Below are positions 36,722-45,492 of a stretch of 64,000 bases of DNA, piece after piece. The translations under genes were made by a program, and so were the position numbers. This DNA comes from Embleya sp051903075. Lineage in GTDB: Bacteria > Actinomycetota > Actinomycetes > Streptomycetales > Streptomycetaceae. Positions within the stretch are counted from its first letter, which is position 1. Every line of letters begins with the position of its first letter. Under the pieces are notes generated by a model. It was not told the DNA's origin. It ran no database searches and saw only the letters and a list, made by a program, of their open reading frames with translations. Location: assembly GCF_051903075.1 (NCBI RefSeq), contig NZ_CP182422.1, positions 1,612,001 through 1,676,000 on the forward strand, read 5' to 3'.

Positions 36722-37546
36722 GTGGGTTCGATGGGGACGGGTCGAGCGATGTGGGTCCGCCGACGGCTCGCCGCGGTGTTGCCGGTCGTGGTGCCGGTGC
36801 TGCTGCTCGCGGGGTGCGCGTCCGCGCCGCCGGCGGGGCCGCGGTTGTTGTTCGCCGACGACTTCGCCGGGGCGGCGCTCGCCGCCGAGCGCTGGGTGAC
36901 GTGCTACGACTGGAACGTGGCCGGCTGTACCAACGCGGGCAACCACGAGCAGCAGTGGTACCTGCCCGAGCAGGTCCGGGTGCGGGACGGGCAGGCGATC
37001 CTGACCGCCGCGCGGCGGCCCACCACCGGTTCGGACGGCGTGGCCTACCCGTGGGTCTCGGGCATGTTGTCCACCGGGCGACCGAGTTGGTCGGGTCGGC
37101 CGAGGTTCACCTTCACCTACGGCCGGGTCGAGGCCGAACTGCGGTTGCCTCGCGAGCCGTTCTCGTTCCCGGCGTTCTGGCTGATGCCCGCCGCCAAGCG
37201 CACCCCTCCCGAGCTGGACGTGGTCGAACTGATCGGCCTGGACGGCCTGGCCCGGGCCACGGTGCACTGGACCGGGCCCGACGGCCGGCCCGACGCACAG
37301 ACGCACGCCTCCCCCGAGCGCGACTGGGCGGGCAGGTTCCACCGGTTCACCCTCGACTGGCGGCCGGATCGGGTGGCGTGGTCGATCGACGGCGAGCAGG
37401 TGTTCGCCGTGACCGACCGGGCGCATGTTCCGCACGAGCCGATGGAGGTGTTGTTCACTCTCGCGATGGGCTACCCGGAGCCGGTCCCCGACACGGTGAC
37501 CGGCGCGGAGATGCGGATCCGGGCGGTGCGGGTCTGGGAGCGCTGA
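36722..37546 (+). CDS. Secreted GH16 glycoside hydrolase lipoprotein
   Basis: This 274-residue protein begins with a basic, hydrophobic signal ending in a lipobox LLAGC (Cys at about 33), so it is a lipoprotein outside the membrane. The rest is a GH16 concanavalin-like domain with the catalytic signature E-L-D-V-V-E (about residues 161-166; the two Glu are nucleophile and acid/base) and typical WYLPEQVRVRDGQAILTA and FHRFTLDWRPDRVAWSIDG strands. GH16 enzymes cut or transfer beta-glucans and galactans. GTG 36722 sits 5 nt after AGGAG; ATG 36731 is an alternative. It follows the ATP-grasp gene directly and likely trims the polymer made by the opposite-strand operon. Confidence 0.9.
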   Translation: MGSMGTGRAMWVRRRLAAVLPVVVPVLLLAGCASAPPAGPRLLFADDFAGAALAAERWVTCYDWNVAGCTNAGNHEQQWYLPEQVRVRDGQAILTAARRPTTGSDGVAYPWVSGMLSTGRPSWSGRPRFTFTYGRVEAELRLPREPFSFPAFWLMPAAKRTPPELDVVELIGLDGLARATVHWTGPDGRPDAQTHASPERDWAGRFHRFTLDWRPDRVAWSIDGEQVFAVTDRAHVPHEPMEVLFTLAMGYPEPVPDTVTGAEMRIRAVRVWER

Positions 37547-37580
37547 ACCCGCGCGCGCCGGCCCCGGTCGGGCGCTCACC

Positions 37581-38420
37581 TCAACCGGCCCGGCCGGCCA
37601 CCGGGTCGCAGTGCTCGGGCCAGGGATCGGGCCGGCCGCGCCGGCGGGCCCTGATCCGGCGCCAGGCCCGCCAGCCGAGCGTGGGCAGCCCGTCCCGAAA
37701 CGGCGCGACCCGGGGGCCGACACCGGCCAGCCAGGCGTCCAGGCGATCGAGCCCGGTGTCCGCGCGCACCATCAGCCGGGAGATCCGCCACGGATCGTCC
37801 TCGCGCGAGCTGTGCGCGTCGCGTACCGCCATCGCGGTACGAAAGCCCGCGTGCCGCACCGCGGCCCGCACGGCGGCGTCGTTGTAGCCGAACGGGTAGG
37901 CGAACGAGGTGACCGGGCGCTCCAGTTCGGCCTCCAGGCGCTGCCGTGAACAGGCGATCTCGCGGTGCATGGATTCGAGCGGGAGGGTGTCGAGTTCGCG
38001 GTGCGTGCAGCCGTGCGCGCCGATGGTCAGGCCCGGCGCGTCGGCGATCCGGCGCAGTTCGCGCCAGGTGAGCATGGCGGCCGGCGGCAGTACCGGGTTC
38101 GGGGTGGGCCACAGCGCGTCGGTGGTGACGTAGAGCGTCACGGGCAGGTCGCGTTCGACCAGTTGCGGCAGCGCGTACCGGGCGAAGTCGGCGTAGCCGT
38201 CGTCGAAGGTGATCAGCACGCTCTCCCGGGGCAGGTCGCGACCGCCGTGCAGGGCCTCGGTGAACCGGTCCAGGCCGATCGGGACCCGGCCGCTCGCCGA
38301 CACCCGGTCCAGGTGTCGGCCGAACTGGGCCGGGGCGACGGTGAACGGCGCGATCCACGGCGGCGGGTCGTCCCGCACCGCGTGGTAGAGCAGGACCGGT
38401 ACCGCGGCCTCGGATCTCAT
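37581..38420 (-). CDS. Polysaccharide deacetylase (NodB homology domain)
   Basis: This 279-residue deacetylase of the carbohydrate esterase 4 family has motif 1 TFDDGYADF (about residues 74-82), which holds the catalytic base and a metal Asp, and motif 2 HGCTH (H-x3-H), the two metal His ligands. PYPFGYND-like motif 3 appears as AYPFGYND. No signal peptide is visible, so it probably acts on a lipid-linked intermediate inside the cell or needs another export route. It is the last gene of the six-gene minus-strand operon, overlapping the previous stop by 4 nt. Confidence 0.88.
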   Translation of the reverse strand: MRSEAAVPVLLYHAVRDDPPPWIAPFTVAPAQFGRHLDRVSASGRVPIGLDRFTEALHGGRDLPRESVLITFDDGYADFARYALPQLVERDLPVTLYVTTDALWPTPNPVLPPAAMLTWRELRRIADAPGLTIGAHGCTHRELDTLPLESMHREIACSRQRLEAELERPVTSFAYPFGYNDAAVRAAVRHAGFRTAMAVRDAHSSREDDPWRISRLMVRADTGLDRLDAWLAGVGPRVAPFRDGLPTLGWRAWRRIRARRRGRPDPWPEHCDPVAGRAG

Positions 38421-38761
38421 CGAAGCTCCTCTCGGGAGGTGTGCGTACGCGCGACGGTGCGGATCAGCGCGGCGGTGGTGGTCAGGCCGGCGAGGGTGCC
38501 GATCACGCGCGGGGCGGAGAAGGCGCCGGCGAGCAGGTATGCCTCGGCGGTCAGCGCGCACAGCGCCGCGCTGCCGGCCGCCGAGGTCACCGCCGTGGCC
38601 AGGACGCTCGCACCCTCGCCGGCGAGGGCGTAGCCGGGTCCGACGGCCAGGAAGGCGACCACGACCAGGACCCGCAGCGGGTGTTCGGCGGGCAGTTCGA
38701 GCGCGCCGAACGCCGACCACCCGGCGGCGGCGGGCCACAGGGCCCGGATCGGGCCGCTCAT
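38417..38761 (-). CDS. Small integral membrane protein of the polysaccharide operon
   Basis: This 114-residue protein has about three membrane helices (LRVLVVVAFLAVGPGYALAG, TAVTSAAGSAALCALTAEAY, and RVIGTLAGLTTTAALIRTVA). It carries no motif I recognise. It overlaps both neighbours by 4 nt (ATGA), so it is made in step with the large glycosyltransferase fusion and the deacetylase. It resembles fragments of membrane glycosyltransferase-type proteins, so an accessory role in the same assembly is likely (inference). Confidence 0.78.
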   Translation of the reverse strand: MSGPIRALWPAAAGWSAFGALELPAEHPLRVLVVVAFLAVGPGYALAGEGASVLATAVTSAAGSAALCALTAEAYLLAGAFSAPRVIGTLAGLTTTAALIRTVARTHTSREELR

Positions 38762-41508
38762 CGCACGGGCCCCGGTCGTGGGCCGATCCGGTAGATCACC
38801 GCGTCCCGGTCGCGCAGCAGCAGGGTGAATCGGGGCGCGGTGGACAGCGCTCGGTCGATGCGCCCGAGGGTGCCCGCCGGCAGCAGTCCGGTCTGTTCGC
38901 ACTCGGCCCGCTGGCCGGCGGTCAGGAACAGGTACGCCGTGTCGCCCGGATACTCGTCGGCGAGCGCGCTCAGCCCGGCCACCGGGTCGCGCACCACCCC
39001 CTCGCGCAGCGCGGGCGTCTCCATCGCGAACCAGCGGTGTCGCTGTTGCTCGTAGTCGGCGTAGGCGCCGGGGAAGTTGTTGCTCGCCGCGACGATCAGG
39101 TCGCCGGGCGCGGACACCCGGGCCAGCCACTGCCGGGCGGCGATCTCGCCGTCGTCGAAGTGGTTCTGGCGCTCCTTGCCGTAGTAGCCGAACACGAAGC
39201 CGGTGAGCAGCAGCGCGAACAGCACGGGCAGCAACACCGCGCGCGGGCGCGGCCGGCCCCGGTCGCCGAACAGCGGCGCGAGCCGGCCGGCGATCAGGAA
39301 CGCGGCGGCGGGCAGCGCGAACAGGTAGACCCGGAAGATGATTTCGCCGCCGTACGCGCCGGCCGCGAGCAGCGGCAGCGGCGCCAGGACCAGCGGCATG
39401 GCGGGCGAGCGGCGCAGGCGCGGACTGCGGATCGGCGCGGCGGCGGTGAGCAGCGCGACGCCGGCGGTCAGCGCCCGGTCCACTCGGGCGACCAGCACCT
39501 GGCCCGGTTCGGCGCTGCCCAGATTGACCATGCCGGCATGCGCGTTCGACTCGAAGTCGCCGAACTGGGCCCAGGAGGAGCCGAATTGCTCGAACAGGAA
39601 GGGTCGGGCCACGGTCAGGTCCCAGCCGAGCACGGCCACCGCGGTGAGCCCGAGCAGCGGGAGGGCGACGGGCCGATGGGCGCGCGAGCAGGCGAGCGCG
39701 GCCAGTGCGACGACGAGCATCAGCGGGGTGAGCTGATGCGCCGTCGCCACGGCGAGCACCAGCGGCGCGCACAGTCCGACGGTGGCGAGCGGGCGCCGGT
39801 CGCGGTCCAGGACCAGCGCCAGGATGGTCACGTACAGAACGAACGCGAAGGTCTGCGGGGCGAAGTAGTCCTGGCCGACCCAGGCGGTGGCGAAGTAGAT
39901 CCACACCGCCGCCCACACGATCCGCCGGTTGCGGGTGAGCGTGCGGTAGAGCAGGACCAGGGGGCCGATCAGCAGCAGGTCGAAGGCGAGCGGCGACCAG
40001 GTGGCCATGGTCAGCGCGTCGGGCGCGCCGGATGCGCGCACGGCCGTGGCGGCGGCGGAGAAGAACCCGGGCCACTGGTGGTAGGGCGCCAACTCGCCCG
40101 CGTCCGGCAGGGTTCGGCCGGTGCGCAGGAACTGGTCGACCACCTCGACGTGTTTCCAGGCCCACGCGTAGCGCAGGTGCTCGTAGAGCACCGCCGGTGT
40201 GGCGTGCAGCATGGTCACCAGGGCGCCGGTGTACAGCGCGTAGCGCCGGGTCCGGGCGGTGCGGTCGAGCAGGCTCACCGCGAAGCCGACGGTGAGCACG
40301 GCCAGTGCGCACCAGTACAGGGCGGGCAGCACGTCGAGCAGCCCGAGTCCGCCCATCCGGTCCACCGCGACCGGCATGCGCATCGCCAGGACCCACAGCA
40401 GTACGGCGAGCGGCAGGGCGAGCCGGCCGAACGCGCGGAACGCGAGCGCGGCGGGGGTGGGCAGCGGATCCCGACCCAGTCCGCGTGCCCGGCCCGCGGC
40501 GTAGCCGAGCGCGGTGGTGAGCACGCCCAGGACCAGCGCGGGGATGGTGGCCTTGGGCGGGCCGGGGTCCGGGGCGAACGGGCGGACCAGGGCGCGCGGG
40601 ATGGTCGAGGCCAGGTAGGAGCGTTCGGAGGCGAGCGCGCGGCCGGTGCCGGCGTGCCGGCTGACCGCCGCCTTGGACAGGCCCTCGGCCCAGCAGCGGG
40701 CCCGGAAGTAGCGCCACGTGGTGCGCGCGGCGGGCACGCGGTGGCGGACCACGGCGGCCGGTTCGTACCCGAGCACGCCGCCGCGGTGTCGGGCCGCGGC
40801 GCGGATGCACAGCTCGGTCTCCTCGCAGCCCAGCGGGCGGGTGCCGACGCGGCCCAGGTCGGTGCGGAAGCCGCCGACGTCGAGCAGCACACTGCGCCGG
40901 AAGGACATGTTGGCGCCGATCAGGTTCCGTACCGGCGCGGCCTGTTCGGGCATGCCCCGGTAGGTGCAGCCGACCACCCAGTCGAATTCGGCGGGGAACC
41001 AGGTCGGGCGTGCGGTGTCCCAGTTCGGCCGGATCCGGCCGCCGACGCCGAGCACGTTCGGGTCGGCGTAGCCGTCGAGCAGGCGCATGGTCCAGTCGGG
41101 TTCGGCGACGGCGTCGTCGTCGAGGAACGCCACGACGTCGCCCCGCGCGCCCTCGACGCCGGTGTTGCGGGCGCCGGAGAGGCCGCGTCGGCCCCGGTTG
41201 CGCAGCACGGTGACGCCGGGGAACGCGGCGCTCGCGCGGGCGGCGAGTTCGTGGCAGTGGTCGGCGACCAGGATGATCTCGGCGGGTGCCTCGTCCTGGG
41301 CCCGGAGCGAGTCGAGCGCGGCGGTGAGGTCGTCCCAGCGGTCCATGGTGTACGCGCAGACCACCACGGTCAGGGTGGGGCGGGGCGGGGTGCGCTCGAC
41401 GGCGGGGCCGGCGCCGCGGGCGCGGACCAGGGCCCGCCTGGCGGCGGCCTCCTCGGCGCGGATGGCCACCCAGGCCAGGCGTCTGGTGCGCGGTGGGGTC
41501 TCCGTCAT
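38758..41508 (-). CDS. GT2 glycosyltransferase fused to a polytopic membrane domain
   Basis: This 916-residue protein has a cytoplasmic GT-A family 2 glycosyltransferase at residues 45-290: VVVCAYTMDRWDDL, the DDD metal motif in AFLDDDAVAEPD, and an ETEL acceptor motif. After residue 330 come about ten membrane helices and extracytoplasmic loops, ending in a soluble C-terminal domain (ARQWLARVSAPGDLIVAAS). The second part resembles GT-C/dolichyl-mannosyltransferase-like membrane enzymes. The fusion suggests that a lipid-linked sugar is made inside and used outside by one protein. It overlaps both neighbours by 4 nt. Confidence 0.82.
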   Translation of the reverse strand: MTETPPRTRRLAWVAIRAEEAAARRALVRARGAGPAVERTPPRPTLTVVVCAYTMDRWDDLTAALDSLRAQDEAPAEIILVADHCHELAARASAAFPGVTVLRNRGRRGLSGARNTGVEGARGDVVAFLDDDAVAEPDWTMRLLDGYADPNVLGVGGRIRPNWDTARPTWFPAEFDWVVGCTYRGMPEQAAPVRNLIGANMSFRRSVLLDVGGFRTDLGRVGTRPLGCEETELCIRAAARHRGGVLGYEPAAVVRHRVPAARTTWRYFRARCWAEGLSKAAVSRHAGTGRALASERSYLASTIPRALVRPFAPDPGPPKATIPALVLGVLTTALGYAAGRARGLGRDPLPTPAALAFRAFGRLALPLAVLLWVLAMRMPVAVDRMGGLGLLDVLPALYWCALAVLTVGFAVSLLDRTARTRRYALYTGALVTMLHATPAVLYEHLRYAWAWKHVEVVDQFLRTGRTLPDAGELAPYHQWPGFFSAAATAVRASGAPDALTMATWSPLAFDLLLIGPLVLLYRTLTRNRRIVWAAVWIYFATAWVGQDYFAPQTFAFVLYVTILALVLDRDRRPLATVGLCAPLVLAVATAHQLTPLMLVVALAALACSRAHRPVALPLLGLTAVAVLGWDLTVARPFLFEQFGSSWAQFGDFESNAHAGMVNLGSAEPGQVLVARVDRALTAGVALLTAAAPIRSPRLRRSPAMPLVLAPLPLLAAGAYGGEIIFRVYLFALPAAAFLIAGRLAPLFGDRGRPRPRAVLLPVLFALLLTGFVFGYYGKERQNHFDDGEIAARQWLARVSAPGDLIVAASNNFPGAYADYEQQRHRWFAMETPALREGVVRDPVAGLSALADEYPGDTAYLFLTAGQRAECEQTGLLPAGTLGRIDRALSTAPRFTLLLRDRDAVIYRIGPRPGPVR

Positions 41509-42887
41509 GCGGGCCTCCCGGAAACGGTGGGGAGCCAGATCCGGCGGGCCGCGAGCAGCACGAGCGCGGTCGCGGTCTGGGCGCCGAGCCAGGCGATGCC
41601 GGCGCCGAGCAGGCCGAGCGCGGGCAACAGGACGACGGTCAGGGTCAGTACGGTCGCCGCGAGGCCGGCCTGGATGGCGACCACGACGCGCATCCGGCGC
41701 AACACCCGGCAGGCGCTGATCGCGGTCGCGACCACCAGGTGCGGCAGCGCGGACAGGGCGAGCAGTTGCAGCAGCCCGGCGCCGTTGCGGGCGTAGCCGG
41801 GGCCGAACACCCGCAGCACCAGCGGCGCGCCGGGGACGAGGACGCCGATCGCGAGCAGGAGCAGCGCCCCGGTGTGGCGCAACACCCGCCGGCAGCCGGT
41901 GGCGAGCCCGGCGGTGCCGCCGGCGGCCTCGACGAGCAGCGACGCCCCCATGTTGAGTCCGACCAGGTAGAGCGTGTTGGCCACCACCCAGGCCAGCGAG
42001 AAGTAGGCGCTCTCCCGGGCGCCGACGCGTTCGAGCACGATGATCGGCGGCACGGTGGTCGCGGCGAGCCAGCACAGCGTGCCGAGGTAGTCCGCCCCGG
42101 CGTACCGCACGAGCCCGGCTCCGGGCCGAAATCGCGCGCCGGGGTGGGGGGTACGCTGCCGGGCCGGGCGGCACGGGTCGTCGCCCGGGGCCGGACCCGA
42201 GGTGACGCGTGGGTCGGGGCCCGGGGTGACGCCCGCCGCCCGCACGGACTTCCGGGCGGGCAGCAGGCGCGCGAACAGCCAGGTGTCGACGACCAGCAGG
42301 GTCGACACCAGGGCCAGCGTCCAGGACATCAGGATGCCGAGCGTGGGCAACAACGCGGCCAACGCGGCGACCAGGACCAGTTTGGCGATCGCGAAGCCGC
42401 TGTTCTTGCCCACCACCAGGCCGGGTCGGCGCAGGCCGGTGAGCGCGCCGTCCTGGAGCGCGAACAGCGCGTAGGCCACCGTGGTCGCCGCGAAGCAGCA
42501 GCCGGCCGCCGGTTCGCGCAGGAAGCCCAGGCCCGGCGCGCACAGCGGGATCAGCGCGAGGAAGCCGAGGACGGCCACCAGGGTCGCGCCGAACGCGGCG
42601 GCGTACGCGGTGCGGATCAGCCCGCGCCGGTCCGCGCCCGGTTGCGGCAGGAAGCGTACGAGCACGTTGGCCAGGCCGAGTTGGCCCAGCCCCGAGAGCA
42701 GCATCATCGCGGACACCGCCGCGTAGGTACGCCCCACCGTCGCGTCGCCGTACCAGCGCGTGGCGAGCGCCCAGTAGCCCGCGCCGAACGCCGAGGTCAC
42801 CAGCGAACCGGCGGTCAGCACATGCCCGTTGCGCAGCAGCGGGTCCACCCGGGGTCGGGCGGACCGGCGCAGCCCGGCCTGGATCAC
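41505..42887 (-). CDS. Polysaccharide flippase (Wzx/MATE-like)
   Basis: This 460-residue membrane protein has about twelve hydrophobic helices in two halves, separated by a cytoplasmic Pro/Arg-rich loop of about 50 residues. The N terminus SLVTSAFGAGYWALATRWYG and the helix LGQLGLANVLVRFLP are typical of Wzx-type oligosaccharide flippases. It should move the lipid-linked repeat across the membrane. The GTG start overlaps the stop of the preceding GT gene (GTGA). It is the third gene of the operon. Confidence 0.88.
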   Translation of the reverse strand: MIQAGLRRSARPRVDPLLRNGHVLTAGSLVTSAFGAGYWALATRWYGDATVGRTYAAVSAMMLLSGLGQLGLANVLVRFLPQPGADRRGLIRTAYAAAFGATLVAVLGFLALIPLCAPGLGFLREPAAGCCFAATTVAYALFALQDGALTGLRRPGLVVGKNSGFAIAKLVLVAALAALLPTLGILMSWTLALVSTLLVVDTWLFARLLPARKSVRAAGVTPGPDPRVTSGPAPGDDPCRPARQRTPHPGARFRPGAGLVRYAGADYLGTLCWLAATTVPPIIVLERVGARESAYFSLAWVVANTLYLVGLNMGASLLVEAAGGTAGLATGCRRVLRHTGALLLLAIGVLVPGAPLVLRVFGPGYARNGAGLLQLLALSALPHLVVATAISACRVLRRMRVVVAIQAGLAATVLTLTVVLLPALGLLGAGIAWLGAQTATALVLLAARRIWLPTVSGRPA

Positions 42888-44353
42888 CGGCCGGGCTCCG
42901 CCTGCTTCCAGGGCGTGCGCACGCCGTGCATCCGCACCCGCGAGCGCAGGTAGGCGAGCGGGCCGGCGGCCAGCGCGCGGCGCTCCAGCGTGGCCAGCCG
43001 GGCGGGCCAGGGGACGTCGGGCCGCCCGGGCGCGCGGGTTCGGGACAGCGCGTAGCGGATTCCGTCGGGGGCGCGTCTGGCGAGCGCGCCGAGGGTGCGC
43101 GGCTCGCGCAGTACGGCGGCGGTCAGGTAGGCGCCCAGGCCGGTGCCGTACCCGCGCACCTGGGCGGCCACCGCGGCCCGATCGGCCCGGTGTCGGTGCC
43201 AGATCAGCGCGCCGGGTTCGTAGCCGATCCGGTGTCCGCGCACGATGGTGCGGAAGAAGGCGAGCAGGTCGTCGCCGCCGCACGCGGGGGTACCGACGCC
43301 GGTGGCCGGGTCGAAGCCGCCCATCGCGCGCAGGACGTCGGCCCTGAAGGCCATGTTGGCGCCGGAGCCGAAGCGGCCGGCGGTGAACGGGAACAGCGGG
43401 TCGGCGGGCGGCGCCTGGGGGTCGTACAGGATCGGCTCGAAACCCTTGGCGAAGCCCCCGTGGTGATGGAGCATCAGTTGCGCGGGGGTGCGCAGTTCGG
43501 CGGGCAGGATCAGGCCGGTGACGCACGCGGGCCGGCCCTCGCGGGCGAAGCCGGCGACCAGGGCCGCGACCCAGCCGGGGTCGGCCAGGACGTCGTCGTC
43601 GGTGAACGCGAGCAACTCGCCCGTGGCCACCGCGATGCCGCGGTTGTGCGCGAGGGCCAGTCCGGGGCGCGGTTCGCGCACGTAGCGCACCAGGCCGGCG
43701 CAACCGCCGCGGACCACGCTCGCGGTGCGGTTGGTGGTGGGGGCGTTGTCCACCACGATCAGTTCGATGTCGGGGTAGGTCTGCCACAGCAGGGTGCGCA
43801 GGCACGCGGCGAGCAGTTCGGGCCGCTCGCGGGTGGCCACGATCACGCTGACCCGGGGGGTGCCGCGTGGGGCGGGCGGGCCGGGGGCGTGGTCGGGTGC
43901 GGCGGGGGTGCCGAAGCGGGCCGTCGCGCAGGCGATCAGCCGGTCCGGGCCGGGGGTGGGCAGTTCGAGGTCGAGCAGGCCGACGGGGGTGCCGGCGTGC
44001 CGGACCAGGGCGAGCATGGCGCCGGCGGGGCAGTCGGCGGGGGTGCCGTCGGGGGTGCTCAACCTCGGCCCGGCGTCGGCGACGAGGTCGAGGACGCGGA
44101 CGTGCACGAGGTTGGGGGGTGGGGCGGGGGCGGAGTCGGCCGGCGCGGCGGGCTCGGCCGGTGACGCGGGCCGTTCGTCCGTGGGCGTGGCGGCGGTCGG
44201 CGTGGCGGCCGTCGGCGAGGCCGGGCGTGGGATGGCGATCGGGGTCGGCGTGGCCGGTGGGCGCGGGCCGGGCAGCGGGGCGTTCGGTTCGGCCGGGCGC
44301 TGCCTCGGGATCAGCGGCCTCGGGTCGGTTTCGGGATCTCGGCGGGGCGTCAA
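42884..44353 (-). CDS. GT2 glycosyltransferase with N-terminal Pro/Ala-rich extension
   Basis: This 489-residue GT-A enzyme has a first 85 residues that are Pro/Ala-rich and unstructured. A small beta-rich segment follows (VRVLDLVADAG ... ALVRHAGTPVGLLDLEL), and then the GT2 domain from about 165 (VSVIVATRERPELLAACLRTL, LAFTDDDVLADPGW, and GGDDLLAFF as the catalytic-base region). It resembles rhamnosyl- or galactofuranosyl-type GT2 enzymes; the donor sugar is not readable. The TTG start at 44353 overlaps the stop of the upstream GT2 gene and follows GGGGAGGA. Confidence 0.85.
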   Translation of the reverse strand: MTPRRDPETDPRPLIPRQRPAEPNAPLPGPRPPATPTPIAIPRPASPTAATPTAATPTDERPASPAEPAAPADSAPAPPPNLVHVRVLDLVADAGPRLSTPDGTPADCPAGAMLALVRHAGTPVGLLDLELPTPGPDRLIACATARFGTPAAPDHAPGPPAPRGTPRVSVIVATRERPELLAACLRTLLWQTYPDIELIVVDNAPTTNRTASVVRGGCAGLVRYVREPRPGLALAHNRGIAVATGELLAFTDDDVLADPGWVAALVAGFAREGRPACVTGLILPAELRTPAQLMLHHHGGFAKGFEPILYDPQAPPADPLFPFTAGRFGSGANMAFRADVLRAMGGFDPATGVGTPACGGDDLLAFFRTIVRGHRIGYEPGALIWHRHRADRAAVAAQVRGYGTGLGAYLTAAVLREPRTLGALARRAPDGIRYALSRTRAPGRPDVPWPARLATLERRALAAGPLAYLRSRVRMHGVRTPWKQAEPGR

Positions 44354-45159
44354 GCGTCCTCCCCTGCTCGCTCCGGGCGGGCGCCGGCGTGCTCGCGCAG
44401 GACGGTGCGCAGCACCCGGTGTCCGTCGCGGAGCGCGTTGAGGTGGGATCGGCCGCTCCGGCGCGGCAGTTCGAGGCTGGGGACCTCGGCGATCCGCAGT
44501 CCGGCGCGCAGGGCCCGGACGATCATTTCGGCCTCGATCTCGAAGCCGGTCGAGCGCAGGTCCAGGTGTTCCAGGAAGCACCGGCGGAACGCGCAGAAGC
44601 CGTAGCACAGATCGGTGAGCCGATACCCGTACAGCCGGCTGACCAGGGCCATCAGCGCGTGGTTGCCGAGGCTGCGGACCGCGGTCAGGTCCAGCGATCC
44701 ACCTCCGCCGACGAACCGGGAGCCCTTGACGAAGTCGTAGCCGTTGCTCAGGAAGTGCACGTAGTGCGGGATCTCGTGCGGCGACATGCTGCCGTCGGCG
44801 TCGATGGTGACGATGATGTCGCCGGTGGCATGCCGGAATCCGGTGCGCAGGGCGCTGCCCTTGCCGGGGCCGGACTGCGGGATGACCCGGGCGGCCGGCA
44901 GGTAGCGGCGGGTGATCAGCGAGGTGGCGTCGGTGGAGTCCCCGTCGATCAGCAGGACTTCGTCGACGCCTTCGGGTATCTGCTGGAGCACCCAGGGCAG
45001 ATTGCGGGCCTCGTTGCGGGCCGGCACGACCAGGGTGACCCGGTCCCGGGACACCGGGTCGGCCGGTGCCTGTCCGGCTCGTACCGGTGCGGCGCCGGGC
45101 AGTTCGGCAATCCGGGGCAATGGGCGTTTCGGGTGCGTCGCGTGCGTCGTGTCGTGCAT
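44350..45159 (-). CDS. GT2 polyprenyl-phosphate glycosyltransferase-like protein
   Basis: This 269-residue GT-A family 2 enzyme is similar to dolichyl-phosphate mannose synthase and undecaprenyl-phosphate glycosyltransferases. VTLVVPARNEARNLPWVL is the N-terminal strand, ILITIDADGSMSP-like IVTIDADGSM holds the metal-binding DAD, and GYRLTDLCYGFCAFRR is the typical acceptor region. No membrane helices are present at the C terminus. It is the first gene of the six-gene operon; the ATG at 45159 follows GGGAGGGGG. Its probable job is charging a polyprenyl carrier. Confidence 0.88.
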   Translation of the reverse strand: MHDTTHATHPKRPLPRIAELPGAAPVRAGQAPADPVSRDRVTLVVPARNEARNLPWVLQQIPEGVDEVLLIDGDSTDATSLITRRYLPAARVIPQSGPGKGSALRTGFRHATGDIIVTIDADGSMSPHEIPHYVHFLSNGYDFVKGSRFVGGGGSLDLTAVRSLGNHALMALVSRLYGYRLTDLCYGFCAFRRCFLEHLDLRSTGFEIEAEMIVRALRAGLRIAEVPSLELPRRSGRSHLNALRDGHRVLRTVLREHAGARPERAGEDA

Positions 45160-45492
45160 GAACGGCCCCCTCCCGTCTGCCGCGTACCCCGGAGAGCACA
45201 CGGCATCGGGCCGGCGGAACCGGCCCGAAATCGGTGACACCGGGTGCCGATCGCACGACACCCGGTCATCGCTGATCGTGGTTGGGCGGCGAAAGCAGGG
45301 TCAATCGGACCGAAGATGCTTTGCCAAGACGTTACGGTTGGGCGTTTTTCCCGTCGAATGCCAGTTCGGGGATTTTCTCGGCTTTCCGACGCCTTGTCGG
45401 ATACGGCGCACCCGGCGGGAGCGCCCGGGAGCGGGTCGGCGCGGGCGCCCGCGCGAAGATCGACGCGAGCGCCCGCGTGTGGTCGGGCGCGC
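45160..45492. other. Promoter region of the polysaccharide operon
   Basis: This 333-bp gap lies upstream of the first operon gene and downstream of the Cys-rich DUF5685-like gene, both on the minus strand. The section 45270-45360 is less GC-rich and is the likely promoter. I see no palindrome or hairpin that stands out. Confidence 0.35.

Noticed and set aside
38441..41796. Large plus-strand open frame across the glycosyltransferase operon
   Set aside because: It is the shadow of the minus-strand genes, whose domains, overlaps and ribosome sites are clear.
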